Shown here: positions 31,771 through 44,200 of the stretch, one piece after another | Layout of the letters: every line of letters begins with the position of its first letter | How positions within the stretch are numbered: the first letter of the stretch is position 1 | Source of the DNA: Carettochelys insculpta | Taxonomy: Eukaryota; Chordata; Testudines; Carettochelyidae | Direction: 5' to 3' | Length of the DNA: 64,000 nt | Assembly (NCBI RefSeq): GCF_033958435.1 | Contig: NC_134137.1 | Location: forward strand, 120,006,001 to 120,070,000 | Notes under the pieces: generated by a model | What the model was told of the DNA's origin: nothing | What the model saw: the letters and a program-made list of their open reading frames with translations, nothing else | Database searches by the model: none | Program-made: the position numbers and the translations under genes

Positions 31771-33350
31771 TTCACACATCCCACCTGATGATCTGTGTAG
31801 TCCTACAAGTGTTCTCATAAGATTTTTTCCTGAGGAGTTTCAATGGCCAGCTTTGGTAATAGACTTTCCTTTCTGCTGTTATTCGTAGCTTTAGAAATGT
31901 TAAAGGTAGGTTATCAGCACCGTCATGCTTAAAGGAGCAGAACTCTCACTCCAGGAAGGCTATTTTTCCCCATAGTTTTATTAAAATTTCTGGCAATTAA
32001 AATTAGGTACAACAATCAAAACTTTCAAACTTGGATGCAGGAGAGGACTTTATTTAGGTATTTAACTTTGAATAACCAAGTTTGACACAGCAATAGCAAT
32101 TTTCTAAGTGTGGCAAACAGCTGACACAAGTTAGCAAATCATTATTTGGATAGTGCATTTAAAAATATTAAAAAGGATCATTAAGGAAATTAGTTTTTAC
32201 ATTTAAGCATTGAGGCGCCTCATAAAACAAATAAAGTAAATTTAAATAATTATTGTTCAGTGGTAAAATAAAATAAGTGCCCTTTTAAGTTTTTCATTCT
32301 TTTAAATACCATCACAGAAGATTTTGGGTGTTTAATAGCCCTATTAATTTTGTCCTTTTTAAATCAACCTTTTAAAATCAATTGCATTCAATTACAGTTT
32401 GCAGAGGCGGCATACTAAATCTTTTTGTCACTTTTAAGAGTCAATCCTATTACCTCCTTTGGAGGTATTGATTGTAAGGGAGGTTTTGCTGGAACGTATT
32501 TTGCTGATTCTTTCATGCTGTTTACCAAGTATGCAATATACTTCCTCAATGCATTATATGAATGACGGTGGACATATTATATGTGTTGTATCTAATCAGG
32601 CAACTAAACTCCTCTTTTAACAGGAACCTTCTTCTTTGCATCTATTGTGGGCAGAAATACCTTTAAGTGTAACATTTTAATATTCAGGTTTCGTGACTAT
32701 TAAGGGTCTCATTCTGCAGATGTGCTCAACTTCACTCACCTCAGTAGTCTCGGTGACCGTACTGAGACCACTCACCTGAATGATAAGTAAGCAATTTTTT
32801 GTAGTAGCTGGACATAGTATTTTCAGAGCTGACCTTGACCCCTGAGGTTTGGTAGCTCTGTCAAGCTCTCCTTTGGTGCCTCAAGAGAATGAGTACCAAC
32901 CTCAGTGCATGCTATTAAGGAACAGGGCACAAATCCCAAATTGGCTGTTGGCTGATGTATAGAGCTAAATATCAAGTGCAAACTCCTCAGGCACTGTAGC
33001 GGTTTGACTGACTACATAGAGTCTTAGACGGCCGCTTCGGGTACTCCAGCTGTCTTATCACCTAGGCAAGCATGCCTTTGATAGCATGTCCCTCATACCA
33101 AAAAAAACACAATGATGTTCAGCTTACTCCCAGTCCCAAAAGTACCAGTTACCTACACCAGGTCAATTGCATTTTAGATGTCAGACCAAAGACAACTCTT
33201 GTATCCAATCCTACATTAATCCTGAAGATTTTTAGCCAAGACAAGGAGCTAAGAGTTATTTTATACGGTTAAATCAGATGAACATGCAAAACCTGTACGA
33301 GTAAGTCCTCAAAACATAATAGAAGTGTCCGTAATAAGCAAATTCCATAC
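31771..33350. other. Unassigned AT-rich DNA
   Basis: No gene or recognisable transposon. Confidence 0.5.
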
Positions 33351-34001
33351 CAGTGGTCGCTGACAGGTCGATCGCTATCTTGGAGAGTCTCCCAGTTGAT
33401 TGTGATTGACAGGCTTGCTGCCTACCCCTATGCTGTCAGCCCACTCCCAGAAGTGGCCAGCATGTCTCTGTGTGGAGAGGGGAGCAGAAGTCTTGGCGCA
33501 CTCCTCCTTTCTGAAATACACCCTCTTCCCCCACAGCCCTCTGGTTCCTATTAGCTGGAATCGGGGGACTGATGCTGAGGGGGCAGTGCATTCAGCCATG
33601 TGCTCCCCACCCTTCACCTCTGGACCCAAGGGGATGCCCCTTTCGGGATCAGTGTGGGTCTGGAGCAGGCAGAGAGCCTGCCTCAGCCTCGCTGCACCAC
33701 CAACCAGGAGCTGCCAGTGGTAAGTGCTGCTTGCTGGGAGGCTGCACACCAATCCCTAGTCCCCTCCTGCACCTCAGTCCCCAGCCCCACTCTGACCCTT
33801 TCCTGTAGCCTGCACCCCAGTCCTGAAGCCCATCCCAGATGCAACATCCCACACCCTTTCTTACACCACAATGGCCATGTTCCAGCCAAGTGAGGGTGGG
33901 GCTTTGGGGAAGGGGCATGGCCTTGGAAAGAGCCGGGTAGATATTGTATTGCTCTTACATTCAGAAAATGATCTTGGGTATGAATAGGTTGAAGACCACT
34001 G
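33351..34001. mobile_element. Nonautonomous hAT-like DNA transposon
   Basis: Left end CAGTGGTCGCTGACAGGTCGATC; right end read inward CAGTGGTCTTCAACCTATTC. CAGTGGTC ends are typical of hAT (Charlie-like) elements. The flanking 8-mers do not match, so no target duplication survives. The interior is GC-rich and the overlapping ORFs on both strands there are low-complexity, not transposase. Confidence 0.6.
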
Positions 34002-34214
34002 CTCTGTGTGTCCTTTAGGACTAACGCAGGCTAAAGCCAGGGATCTTCTGCTTGTGCAGATCAATACTTATTCCTCAGAGTCCAAGCAGTTCCCTCTTTT
34101 TATTCCTTTCTCCTTCCAGCTGCAAATTCAGCTGTTGGGAGGAATTCAGGGAAGGGGAGAAGTGGGGGTCAGAGGCAGCAATTAGAAATCTTTTGTCTTT
34201 TGATGTTCCACAAT
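34002..34214. other. Unassigned DNA
   Basis: Nothing recognised. Confidence 0.5.
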
Positions 34215-34430
34215 GGCTCATCTGTCAGAGAGGTAGCTGAGTTAGTCTGTATAATCAAAAACAACAAGAAGTCCTATGACACCTTATAGACTAACATATT
34301 TTGGAGCATGAGCTTTCGTGCACTCATGCATCTGATGAAGCGGGTCTTTGCCTACCAAAGCTTATGGTCCAAAATATATGTTAGCCTATAAGGTGCCACA
34401 GGACTTCTTGTTGTTTTTTAATGGTTCATC
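34215..34430. repeat. PLE family A tails in inverted (foldback) arrangement
   Basis: Left arm about 34256-34320 (AACAACAAGAAGTCCTATGAC...GAGCTTTCGTG) and right arm about 34355-34418 (AAAGCTTATGGTCC...CAGGACTTCTTGTTGTTTTT) are reverse complements with some differences. The centre holds one hammerhead-like piece, CTGATGAAGCGGGTCTTTGCC. Upstream lies GAGGTAGCTGAGTTAGTCTGTATAA, the usual outer PLE end. Confidence 0.8.
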
Positions 34431-35242
34431 GAGTGCTGATAGGTCTCCTTTTGTTAGGCAAGAGATAATATCTCCTGTTGGAAACTAGTATTTCATATTT
34501 CTTTTCTGTTTGCTGATTTGCAGTTACAGAATGAGCAAACATTTCCTTATAACAAGGGATGGAGGCATTGTAAGTGAGATTAATGCATGCAGCACCATAC
34601 AAGCATTTCATAAGTGTAAACATGACTCATTTTTGTAACTCTCTAATAAAAGCAGTAACAGGAACCAGTCCAACTCACCTGTAAATGTATTTGACAGTAT
34701 TCAGTTGAAACCTAGAGGCCTCGGCATGACCTGGCACCTGGTCTATCAGCTTCACAACCTCTTTGAGCTGCTTGTTGGACTACTTTTAAAATGGCAATAA
34801 CAAAATCTCCCTCCCTTGTCATTCCATACATCTTTATTAAGGTCCGTTTCCCTTTCTTCAACAGTGTGACTGTGATGATCTTCGATCCCTTCCCTTTCAG
34901 GACATGCAGGGTGTTGGGGTTGCAGGTGGCAGAATATACTAGGAGTAAAACTTTTTTTAGTAGGCTATAAATGTTTTGTGTAGATGTGTATATCTATTTC
35001 CTGGAATCCCTGGGACTACTGCTGCCGCATTTCTTTGTGGAGTTTTCTGCTTGCTCCAAGTCCTGTAATTCATACGTATGCATTCACACACTGCAGCCTT
35101 TGCCCTCCAGGTTTGCTTCTTCAGTTTCTATTTCAAACCGCAAGACAAAGGATAGAAATGTATTAGGTTTTATACCAGGATGATCTTTTTTTCCTGAAGA
35201 GCACAATGGGAAGCTGACTGAGTAAAAAGTAACATTTTAAAA
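34431..35242. other. Unassigned DNA
   Basis: Nothing recognised. Confidence 0.5.
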
Positions 35243-35402
35243 TGCAGCTAGATGTCCTGTTTCACCTTATAGACTAACTAATTGCCAAAGCGGGTCTTTG
35301 CCCATGAAAGCTTATGCTCCAAAATATCTGTTAGTTTGTAAGGTGCCACGGGACTTCTTGTTGTTTTTGAAGATACAAACTAACATGACTACCTCTCTGA
35401 TT
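35243..35402 (+). repeat. PLE family A tail
   Basis: GCGGGTCTTTGCCCATGAAAGCTTATGCTCC at 35289-35319 gives helix II, GAAA and helix III of the hammerhead-like core (the CUGAUGA part is lost). TTAGTTTGTAAGGTGCCACGGGACTTC and ACTAACATGACTACCTCTCTG follow. A short inverted piece, TGTTTCACCTTATAGACTAAC, lies just upstream at 35257-35278. Confidence 0.8.
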
Positions 35403-36321
35403 ATAAAATGCACCTACTTCTGAGTTCCCTCTTGCTCTTGGCTGCCTCCCTTGCATGATAATTGTATATAGAACTCCAGATATCTACATAACTAAAGATT
35501 CTGAAGTATACAAGGAACCTAATAACCATCAGACCGATATTCTTAGAGCCATGTGTGGCTGCAGATCGGTATCCACTGAACTGCAGGGCTCTATGATCAG
35601 GCACCACAGCAGTCAGAGGTGAAGAATGTGGTGCTGCCACTCCCAAAAGCCAATGCGCTCTGTTGCCAGCTCTTCTCAACGATGTAACTGAACTGCCCTC
35701 AGCTGAACTGTAGGACCCCTGACACATGACCCAGCTGGGATGGGACCTAAGGGCTTTGTAGTCGTACAGCCTGGACAAGCTATCTGAGGCTAGAAATTTG
35801 CATCCACACAGGACTCTAGATATTCTGTTTTCATCTGAGATGGTTGTGAGCCTTACATAGCCTCATCTACTGGATAATCTCTGTGCTCTGAAATCCTTGT
35901 GTGGGACGAGGTTTGTGCCTGCCATTCTCACAATCTGAAAAGATTCGGGAAAGGAGCAGTTCTGATCTGCACAAATGATTTCACTTTGTCCCTACCTTGA
36001 CTGTAAAACTAAAAACAGTTAACACTCTATAGGTTAGTGGGACTTTTTTAAAGAGATCTTTTAGATTCAAATATGCCAGCGTATGAGGTTGTATGTTACT
36101 GAAATGTTTTATGTGGAAGGATACATATCTCTCATTTAGTGACAGAGCTTTTGTCCCATCTTCCACTTGACTTTTACTGTTTTTCCACAAATATGTTACA
36201 GGCAGTTAGTGTCCCCCCCGCCCCCAACCATAATCTTACAAAAACAAAAACTCTCCTCCCTTCTGTATAGTTAAATGTTTTATAAGAACCTCCCTGCCCA
36301 GCATGGTTAAAAATAGTTAAC
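35403..36321. other. Unassigned DNA
   Basis: The 125-residue minus-strand ORF 35401-35778 overlaps the PLE end and has no domain. Nothing else is recognised. Confidence 0.45.
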
Positions 36322-36679
36322 AAGTGGTCCCAGTCTTTTCATGTCATCCCCCCTCCTTACCTCAATCTGTGCCTCTCTGACCCATGGGCAGGGGCTGGGA
36401 ATGAGACCATAGCTCTGAAGATGGGCTCGAGGACAAGTGCTGAGGGCTGCGGGCTGCAGCTGGTGGATGACAAGAGCATGTGCAGGGCCAGGAGTGGAGC
36501 CTCAGTCCTGGTGTCAAGGCTGGGGGTGCAACTATGGATGGGTGCAGAGGAAACTGAGTGGCTGTCACTCCCTGGTTCTCATGAGGGCTGGCCTGGGCAG
36601 TAGTCCCTGGTGTGGAGACTTGCCCAGAGCCTGTTATGTCCTGCTGAAGAGGATAGGTCCCACAATTTGGGGGCCACTG
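36322..36679. mobile_element. Probable nonautonomous hAT-like element
   Basis: Left CAAGTGGTCCCAGTC; right end read inward CAGTGGCCCCCAAATTGTGG. These resemble hAT ends (CAGTGGTCCCCAAA). The interior is GC-rich without transposase. Flanking duplications are not convincing. Confidence 0.4.
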
Positions 36680-36710
36680 GGTTAGACTCTTGACTCCAGA
36701 ACTATTAGTA

Positions 36711-37040
36711 CAGGTTGAACCTCTCTAGTCTGGCGCGCTCTCATCCAGCAACATAAATAATCCCATGTGATTTTAGTTAGCCGAACGACTACTTATCTTG
36801 GGTGTGGTCAAATTTCCTGTGGTCCCATAAAATTTGTTTACAGCCCCAGTCCAGGCTCTCAGTGTTCTGTGCTATTATTTAGCTGGTTTTTTTTTACCCC
36901 TAAATGCTTTCTAAGAGCCCAGTAAGCAGTGGAAGTGGTGGTAATGCTCCTAGATGATGATCACCTCCCATCATCCAGCAAATTCTCTTGTTCGGCACTA
37001 GTCCAGCACCCTCAGGACTTGACTACAGAGGTTCAACCTG
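36711..37040. mobile_element. Tigger-like MITE
   Basis: Ends CAGGTTGAACCTCTCTAGTC and, read inward from the right, CAGGTTGAACCTCTGTAGTC: inverted repeats of about 20 bases with one mismatch. TA flanks both sides (36709-36710, 37041-37042), the target duplication of Tc1/mariner transposons. No coding capacity. The same family as 52656-52947, with matching interior blocks such as CCCATAAAATTTGTTTA. Confidence 0.8.
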
Positions 37041-37042
37041 TA

Positions 37043-40000
37043 GTTATCTAATCCAGCCTAATATTGAGTTCATCCTAGCTGTTGCATCTGATTTACTTTG
37101 TGCTACTAAATAAGAAAGAAATGACAGCATATGCCATGTGCCTATATTAAGATTAATAGAATTTTTGATTTCCAAAATACTGTTTTGATATCCTCATAGG
37201 AAAGAGTTCTTTGTTCTTCAGACTCTATAAATAGGATGATTTTTACTTACCAGTGCTGTCTGATGACTGGAATTCAAGATCTTGATCCAATGTACAGACT
37301 CCTGTCCACATGCCATACGGGTGATACCAGGTGATGTTCTGTAACAGTCTGTTAAACTTCAAGAGAGATTGGAGTCTTAGAGTTGAGGTGAAGGAGTGTG
37401 ACTCTGGAGCTCTGGGTTCCGTTCCCGACTCTGTGTGTGTTGATTGTATCAGATGTGTTTTGTGACATGGAACAATTCTCTTAAGTCTCTTTGGTTCAGC
37501 TTCCACATTTGTAAAACTGAGATAGCATTTAACTATTCTGAAGATCTAATGTGAAAATTAGCTCACCAGTGTTTTTAAGATGCTTTGACTTTTGCAGATG
37601 GAGGGCACTATGGAAGTCAAAATAATTATTTTAGTAGTTTGTAAGTTCATAGCAGTTAAGGAATTTTAGGGGATGGTCAGTTTTTGAGTCCAACTCTAAT
37701 TTAAAAACAACACAAAACTTTAGGCTCCAGCCATATTTGTGAAATGTCAGAAATCCAGAAAGCAAACTAGTGAATGCTAAGAATGAAATAGCTAAATTTC
37801 TTATTTGTGGTTTAGTTATACTATCTATCAAGCTGTACTTTTATGCAATATTTATATTTAAGGTACATGTAATGTAATGGTATGTTGGTTTGAGATTATA
37901 AGCATTTCTGCCTCATTGAGGATGGATGTATGGAAAGCAGATCAGTAAAACACTTTTGTAGGTAAGCAGCTAAAATAGCCCATATGCTCCTTTGGTTACC
38001 TGTTTTCTGTGTAAAATTGATGGATGGTCTGGATTGCTGAATATATAACTGAACTTTTCTCCATGTAATTTGATTGCTGTGAAGAGATATACCCATCAAC
38101 CCAAGCTCTTTATCCCCACTGTTCTTTCTCTTAACCTGTTTTGTTGCAAAAGAGCTTTTATAACAGTGAGTTAGTGTAGGGGGGAGATACATGAATTTTC
38201 ATATAGGACAGCAAATTGCTGCTGTCGCACTCATTTATCTTCTTACTCTTCGTATTAGTGAGCCTGGATTGTTACTAAATAATCTTGAGACCATTAATTA
38301 ACTGACAATCTATCCTTCAGCAATTACTTTAAGGGGTCAAGTAAAACAAGACTGATAAATACTTGTATGTGAAAGGTCATACAAAAATAATTGGTCATGA
38401 CTGACTTTTTATTTTTTTATAAAATGCTTCATGTACATTTTAACCAATGTGGTTTCATAAGTCAGATAGGGTCATTTTTAGACAACAGACCTTTTTGTGT
38501 CACACTTACTGGATTTACATGTGTTTTTCAGGCACAGATGCTCTGTGAGGTTTACAACCAGGCAAAATATTCTGATCTATTTCAGTCAAAGATACAAGGG
38601 CGAGATTTCCCTGCTAAATGTGAAATGGCAAGCTAAATTCCAAGGGATTTGCTAATCAGAACAGTCTTTGGGGAAGACAGCTGTCTGTTAGACAATATAT
38701 TTCCTTGTGTGTGGAGGGAAAAAAAGATCACTTTACTTGAGACGTTACCATTTGTTAAAAGTAGGGCTCCTAAAGGGAGGTTTTTGATATGCAACACTGA
38801 AAGCTTTAAATTTTTAACACATTCTGACAGCATTTGAACAGTGAATGTGTTTACACTCTAAGTAAATAAACTGAGTGTAATGCATGCCAGTTCTTTATAC
38901 AATAAGACTGAAACTGATAAATAGCCAGTAAACAGTTGACCCTTTACCAGAGCTCTGATGGTGTTGAAAGACATACTTGCTTTGCATGTAATTTGAAGAA
39001 AGGTATTGTATCCCATGGAGCTTGGCTTTGACTGAAAGATGGAATTTTGCACTTGCTTTGTGTTCTGAAGACAGGCTTACAGATAAATAGGTCACTGTCT
39101 GCAGACTGCTTTGCACTAAATTGATTTGTGGCAATATGACCTTAAGTCTGATCTCCTTGCTGTACAAAGATATTGCAGAATTGTGGGTCCTTCTGAAGAA
39201 AAGCACAGGTGTGTCCTTCTTTATATTTGTTTCCATTTTTTTTCTTACTAACTTAATTGCTCTGAAATTGTGTTACTCAGTAACTCTGGCAAATGAAGCT
39301 ACCCTGTTGAGGAAGATGTGATGTGGGGTAGAGTGCAAGGGCACGAGAAGCTGAACTCTTGCATTTTCAACAAGGTGGGGTTGTTAGGTATATATAAATT
39401 TGCAATGTATCCTTCTATTCTTGTACTATATTGCATTTATGAATGGCTTTGCTTTGCACTTGTTGCAAAAACAGCTTTTTGGAGATATGTTTGTTAAATT
39501 GTTATAATTATTAGGACCACTATTAGCTTGTAGGAGGGGGTACTATCTTGGGAGACTTTCAGCTGTTCTTTAGACTACACTGCTTAAGCTGTAATTCTCA
39601 CTCTTACATGTTTATTTTTGTGATGATCTCTATGAGAACACTGTGCCATAAGGAAGGGGAGGGGAGTTGCATTTTTGTGTGCGTTTGTCGTTCTAAAACT
39701 AGAGGCGCAAACAAAAATTTATTTCTTAAAAATTCCTTAACTAAAAATTTCCACCAAAATCCTGTTTCTCTTTGGAGGTGAATGTAATAACATAGATACT
39801 ATTCACTATGATTAGTACACCTACAATTCTTTGCAAAACTGAAACTCATTATTTTATGGAAATAGTGACATCCATAAATTGCTTCCTAATTCTGCATGTT
39901 CAATTCACATTTCTAGTTCTGTTTTCTATTATTAGGTGTGCATGATTGTTGTTGAGAAATACCAGAGGAAGGGCTGTAACTTGCTGGGCTGACATTTTAC

Positions 40001-41126
40001 ATTCCAGTGTTGCTGCTTTTCAAACATCATCTTTAAATGAAACTGGTATGCACATGGGGGGGGGGTTGGCTTTTCTGTTTAAAATAACTGATTAAATTAT
40101 CCACATGTGAGCCTTCGCTGCACTGTTCTTCAGTATCCGTTCCTATTAGCGCACTTGGTATGGAGGAGCAGATTATAAGGCAAGCTGGATGTGCATGCAT
40201 GAATGAATGAAGGAATAATTAAAGGTAAAGCTATCAAAAATAGAAGGCTGGGGGGATGAATCATGGGCTGAAATGTCTGATATTTGTGTGTGTGTTGCAG
40301 GGTGGTGCCTCTATTTAAGAACATGCTATATGTTTAGGTTGTAGGATTTTATCTTGTAGGATCAGTGAATATTCTATGTGGAATAAGATAATTTTATGAA
40401 GTGTATCTGCCCTGCAGAGTCATGGTAGTGATGTGTGAATTTAAATGTGTACTTTTGAGTTTAGTGCTACATAAAGGTGAGAGTTTCGGCTTGTCCCTCA
40501 GCTCTTTCATTTGTTTCAAGTTGGGCAAAATGAGGTGGGGGGGAATCGTTAGCAGGCAGCTCTGTCCGGCAACTTCCAGGGCTCTATTCTCCTCTCAGCT
40601 GTGTAGTTCCCTGCTGTGAGCTTGTTCAGTGTGGCCCCGATCATCCCTCCCTGAGATCCACGTAGAATACAGTTCATTCCACAGATAGGTGGAAGGAAGG
40701 GCCAGTTGTTTTCACAGCACTGTTATCCCGTGTCCAGGCCCCATGGGAAGAGCTCTGGGGCCCAAGATCTGTGAAGGGCGGGCAATGAAGATTTTTAGGC
40801 AGGTTGTGTTAAGACTGGGGGAGAAACGCATTGTCCTCTCTCTCATCTCATGAGGCTTCTTCAGAAAGGTAAAAGGCTGAGGGAAACCATGTTGTTCTCC
40901 TTGATGAGCTTCACTGATAGCAAAGGTCCAGAGGTAGACACAGAATGTCACTGGCAAAAGGTTGTTTGGTGGATAGGGCCCTGTGGCTGGGAGGGACCCA
41001 GGAAAACAGGAGATAATTCCCTCTTTGCCAGCAGCTTTCTTGTGTGTATTTAGCAAAGTCTCTGTTCCTCAATTTCAGCTCTGTAAAATAGGGCACCGAT
41101 AGCTTGAGAGACCATCTGTCCTGTAT
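37043..41126. other. Unassigned AT-rich DNA
   Basis: Four kilobases with no recognisable gene or transposon. ORFs up to 114 residues (40712-41056 minus) show no domain. A G run lies near 40059-40067. Confidence 0.5.
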
Positions 41127-41128
41127 TA

Positions 41129-41442
41129 GGTGGGATGGTCCCATATTTGGGATGCCAAAAAGGCATCCCTAATTACTTTTTAAAAGGGACTAATTGTTCC
41201 ATATTTGGGCCCTCCCCCCACTGACCTTTTCCACCAGCAGCAGCAAAGGCGCCACTGCTGGCGGGAGTCACTTCCCTAAAGCTTGGGGGAGCATAGGTGG
41301 CTGCCTCATCCCTGCTGTTTTCCTGGGGCTCCCAGCAGCTGGCACTCCCCTGGGCTCCCCAGGGCTTGGTGGAGCTAGGAGGAGCTGCCCCCACCCCCAT
41401 AACTCCCTGTCCCATATTTGGGACAGTGAGATATGGTCATCC
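41129..41442. mobile_element. MITE, possibly Tc2/Kanga-like
   Basis: The left side has GGGATGGTCCCATATTTGGGA; the right end read inward is GGATGACCATATCTCACTGTCCCAAATATGGGAC. TA lies at both edges. This GGATGACCATAT...TCCC pattern is common in reptile MITEs. Interior GC-rich, no transposase. Confidence 0.5.
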
Positions 41443-42315
41443 TAGTAATGCAGCACTTCTGTGGGTGGGAGCACAGGGAGATGTGTTGTGAGGGCAACAG
41501 TAAAAGACTGTGAAGTGCTCAGATACTGTAATGAGGACCAAATCAGCCCCTCAGATAAGACCAAGGGGCAGGCTACCTGGAATTAGTTGGTGTTTCCCAC
41601 ATCTCCCATAGGAACCAGGAGGTTAATGGTCTGTGAGGGAGGGTCCCCTCGCAGAACAGTGTAAAGGAGTCTTGTGGAGGTCAGGATCTAGGCCAGGAGA
41701 GAGGCTATATTCCTCTAGTTTCTGAAATCAGTATAAAGCCCTAAAAGCTGTAAATAAAGGTAAAGCCAACAGCAAGGGCTATTTGAGAAAAATAATTGCT
41801 ATGTTCCAGTTAATAATACAGGAAAGTCATGTGTTGAGGAGCAGAGTGGAGGCTGAATCATCCATTTCTTTTATAGTTACTTTCTCTTTTCTGGCTTTTT
41901 GGACATATATTTACTTGTGTACTTTTCCTTTTGCTTGTTTTGTTTTGTTTTAATCTAGGTCTAGACCAGACCTCTCTGTTGTTTTTGTTACTCCCTAAGG
42001 CAAATAGATCTAGATAACTTCATTTTGCTATTTCTTATTATGCATGTATTTCTAATTAATATTTACACCTTTGCAGGCAAAATACTTATAGTTTCAGGTG
42101 CACGTGTTTTATATCTGTTGCTTGTGTTTATCATAGCACTTCTTTTGTGTGATTTTTTTTCCAGCCCAGGAACATGACTGGTGGTATTCGTATTTTTTTA
42201 ATTTGAGTTAAAACAGTTCCACAGTTTTCAGTAAGGAAAGAGAATACAAAACCAATACCTGTATGCTGTGGTAAATAAATGTTTACTTCCTTTTTTGAAT
42301 CTCTCACACCTGAGC
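41443..42315. other. Unassigned DNA
   Basis: Nothing recognised. Confidence 0.5.
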
Positions 42316-42583
42316 TGGAAGTAACAGAGAGGAAGCCATGCTAGTCTATACCCTATCAAAACAAAAAGCAGTCAAGTAGCACTTTAAAGACTAGCAAAAT
42401 AATTTATTAGGTGAGGTTTTGTGGGACAGACCCACTTCTTCAGACCATAGCCAGACCAGACCAGACTCAATATTTAAGGCACAGAGAACCAAAAACAGTA
42501 ATCAAGGTTGACAAATCAGAAAAAAAGATCAAGGTGAGCAAATCAGAGAGTGGAGCGGTGGGGGATGAAGGTCAAGAATTAGA

Positions 42584-43306
42584 TTAAGCCAAGTATGCAG
42601 ACGAGCCCCTGTAGTGACTCAAAAAGTTCACATCCCGGTTCAAACCACGTGTTAATGTGCCAAATTTGAATATAAAAGCCAGCTCGGGTGCTTCTCTTTG
42701 AATAGCAGTGCAAAAGTTTTTTTTGTTTTTTTTTTTCAGTAACACACATACCTTTAGGTCATTCATAGAATGCCCCATTCCATTAAAATGTTGACTAACT
42801 GGTTTGTGGATCTGGAGGGTTTTGATGTCTGTTTTGTGCCCATTAACGCTTTGTCTAAGGGAGTTAGAAGTCTGCCCAATATACAAAGCATCTGGGCGTT
42901 GTTGGCACATGATGGCATATATGATGTTAGCAAAGGAGCATGAGAAAGTGCCCATGATTCTGCGAGTAACCTGGTTAGGTCCAGTGATGGTATTTCCAGA
43001 GAAGATATGTGGACAAAGCTGGCAGCGGGCTTTGTTGCAAGGAAAGGTTCCAGGACTGGTATTCCTGGGGTACAGACTGTGGCTGTTAGTGAGGATCCTC
43101 ATGAGGTTGGGAGGTTGTCTGTAGGAGAGAACGGGCATGTCACCCAGGGCCTTCTGGCGTGTGGCATCCTGATTAAGGATAGGTTGTAGGTCTTTAATAA
43201 TGTGTTGCAGTGGTTTGAGTTGGGGGCTGTAGGTGATGACCAGTGGTGTTCTGTTCTGTTGGCTTTTTTGGGCCGATCTTTGAGTAGCTGGTCTCTGGGT
43301 ATTCAT
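42584..43306 (-). CDS. PLE GIY-YIG endonuclease with Cys-rich linker
   Basis: 240 residues. The N-terminal part is the end of the RT-linker region (RTPLVITYSPQLKPLQHIIK, DMPVLSYRQPPNLMRILT). The linker motif CNKARCQLCPHI (90-101: C-X4-C-X2-C-X-H) is characteristic of PLEs. The GIY-YIG core follows: NIIYAIMC (127-134), ALYIGQTSNSLRQ (140-152) with the conserved Arg, then NGHKTDI and HKPVSQHFNGMGHSMNDLKV (167-186). A Lys-rich patch (KKKNKKN) comes from a T-tract expansion at 42718-42738. The C-terminus (ELAFIFKFGTLTRGLNRD) is complete. Still, it is separated from its RT by a broken frame, so no full protein can be made. Confidence 0.88.
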   Translation of the reverse strand: MNTQRPATQRSAQKSQQNRTPLVITYSPQLKPLQHIIKDLQPILNQDATRQKALGDMPVLSYRQPPNLMRILTNSHSLYPRNTSPGTFPCNKARCQLCPHIFSGNTITGPNQVTRRIMGTFSCSFANIIYAIMCQQRPDALYIGQTSNSLRQSVNGHKTDIKTLQIHKPVSQHFNGMGHSMNDLKVCVLLKKKNKKNFCTAIQREAPELAFIFKFGTLTRGLNRDVNFLSHYRGSSAYLA

Positions 43307-43491
43307 TTGGCCCTGTTGATTTGTTTTTTTACTTCTCCTGGTGGGTAATTCAGGTTTATGAACATTTGGTAAAGATCTTGTAGTTTTTGGTCTCTGTCAG
43401 TTGGATCAGAGCAAATGTGATTGTATCTAAGAGCTTGACTGTAAACAATGGATCTAGTTATGTGTGCAGGATGGAAGCTAGAAGGGTGTAG

Positions 43492-44163
43492 CTAAGTATA
43501 GCGATCAGTAGGTTTTCGGTACAGTGTGGTATTGATCAGGCCAGCCTTGATTAGTACTGTAGTGTCCAGGAAATGTATCTCTTGCCTGTTGTAATCGAGG
43601 CATAAGTTGATGGTAGGGTGTAGATTGTTAAAGTATCTGTGGAATTCTTCTGGAGTATCTATACCATGGGTCCAAATCATAAAGATGTCATCAATGTATC
43701 TTAAGTAGAGGAGGGGTAATAGGGGACGAGAGCTGAGGAATCGTTGTTCCAGGTCAGCCATAAATATATTAGCATATTGTGGGGCCTTGCGGGTGCCCAT
43801 AGCAATTCCACTAATCTGCAGATATAAATTGTCCCCAAATCGGAAATAATTGTGGGTGAGAATAAAGTTACAGAGGTCAGTCACCAGATTGGCTGTGGTG
43901 ACATCAGAGATGGTATTCCTGATTGCTTGTAATCTGTCTTTATGGGGAATATTAGTGTACAGAGCCTCTACATCCATGGTGGCAAGGATGGCGTTGTCAG
44001 GAACTTTCCAACGTTTTGTAATTTCCTCAGGAAGTTGGTGGCATCTCGGATATAGGTGGGAGTGTTGGTGGCATAGAGTTTGAGGAGGGAGTCCATGTAA
44101 CTGGATAGTGTTGTTGGAACTTGGCAGGGAACTAGTCCTTCCGGAGCAAATGTGCCTTTCCAT
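43492..44163 (-). pseudogene. PLE reverse transcriptase palm, 5' truncated
   Basis: 223-residue frame. The first about 45 residues are out-of-frame or diverged. From residue 58 it reads AILATMDVEALYTNIPHKDR (motif A), ILTHNYFRFGDNLYLQISG (101-119), AMGTRKAPQYANIFMADLE (motif B region), and YIDDIFMIW (156-164, catalytic). RTs of PLEs are related to telomerase RT. INTTLYRKPTDRY near the end is the usual PLE post-palm motif. The RT fingers (PKIHKPG) are absent. Nearby text on the minus strand beyond 43968 repeats the upstream frame (SYMDSLLKLYATNTPTYIRD), so a frameshift lies near 44000. Confidence 0.88.
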
Positions 44164-44200
44164 GATCCAGTGAATCTAATGTTCATGTTTAATTACAAGT

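Larger units (their letters stand above)
42320..44200 (-). mobile_element. PLE family B, longest copy: RT palm and full GIY-YIG nuclease
   Basis: Minus-strand PLE truncated at its 5' end within the RT. It keeps RT motifs A to C (43492-44163), a frame break at about 43306-43492, the linker and nuclease (42584-43306), 3' untranslated sequence, and the tail (plus: AACAAAAAGCAGTCAAGTAGC at 42361). The hammerhead-like core at 42419-42449 has AAAA for GAAA. Outer end CAGAGAGGAAGCCATGCTAGTC at 42329. It is the best template here for judging the other PLE pieces. Confidence 0.92.

Noticed and set aside
35401..35778. 125-residue minus-strand ORF as a gene
   Set aside because: It begins inside a PLE end, has no domain and no CpG or codon signal.
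38536..38636. Open stretch after a TTTTTCAG acceptor-like site, ending in a stop, as a terminal exon
   Set aside because: Short, AT-rich, no CpG enrichment, no recognised protein; likely chance.
40712..41056. 114-residue minus-strand ORF
   Set aside because: No domain, no conserved motif, overlapping ORFs on the other strand.
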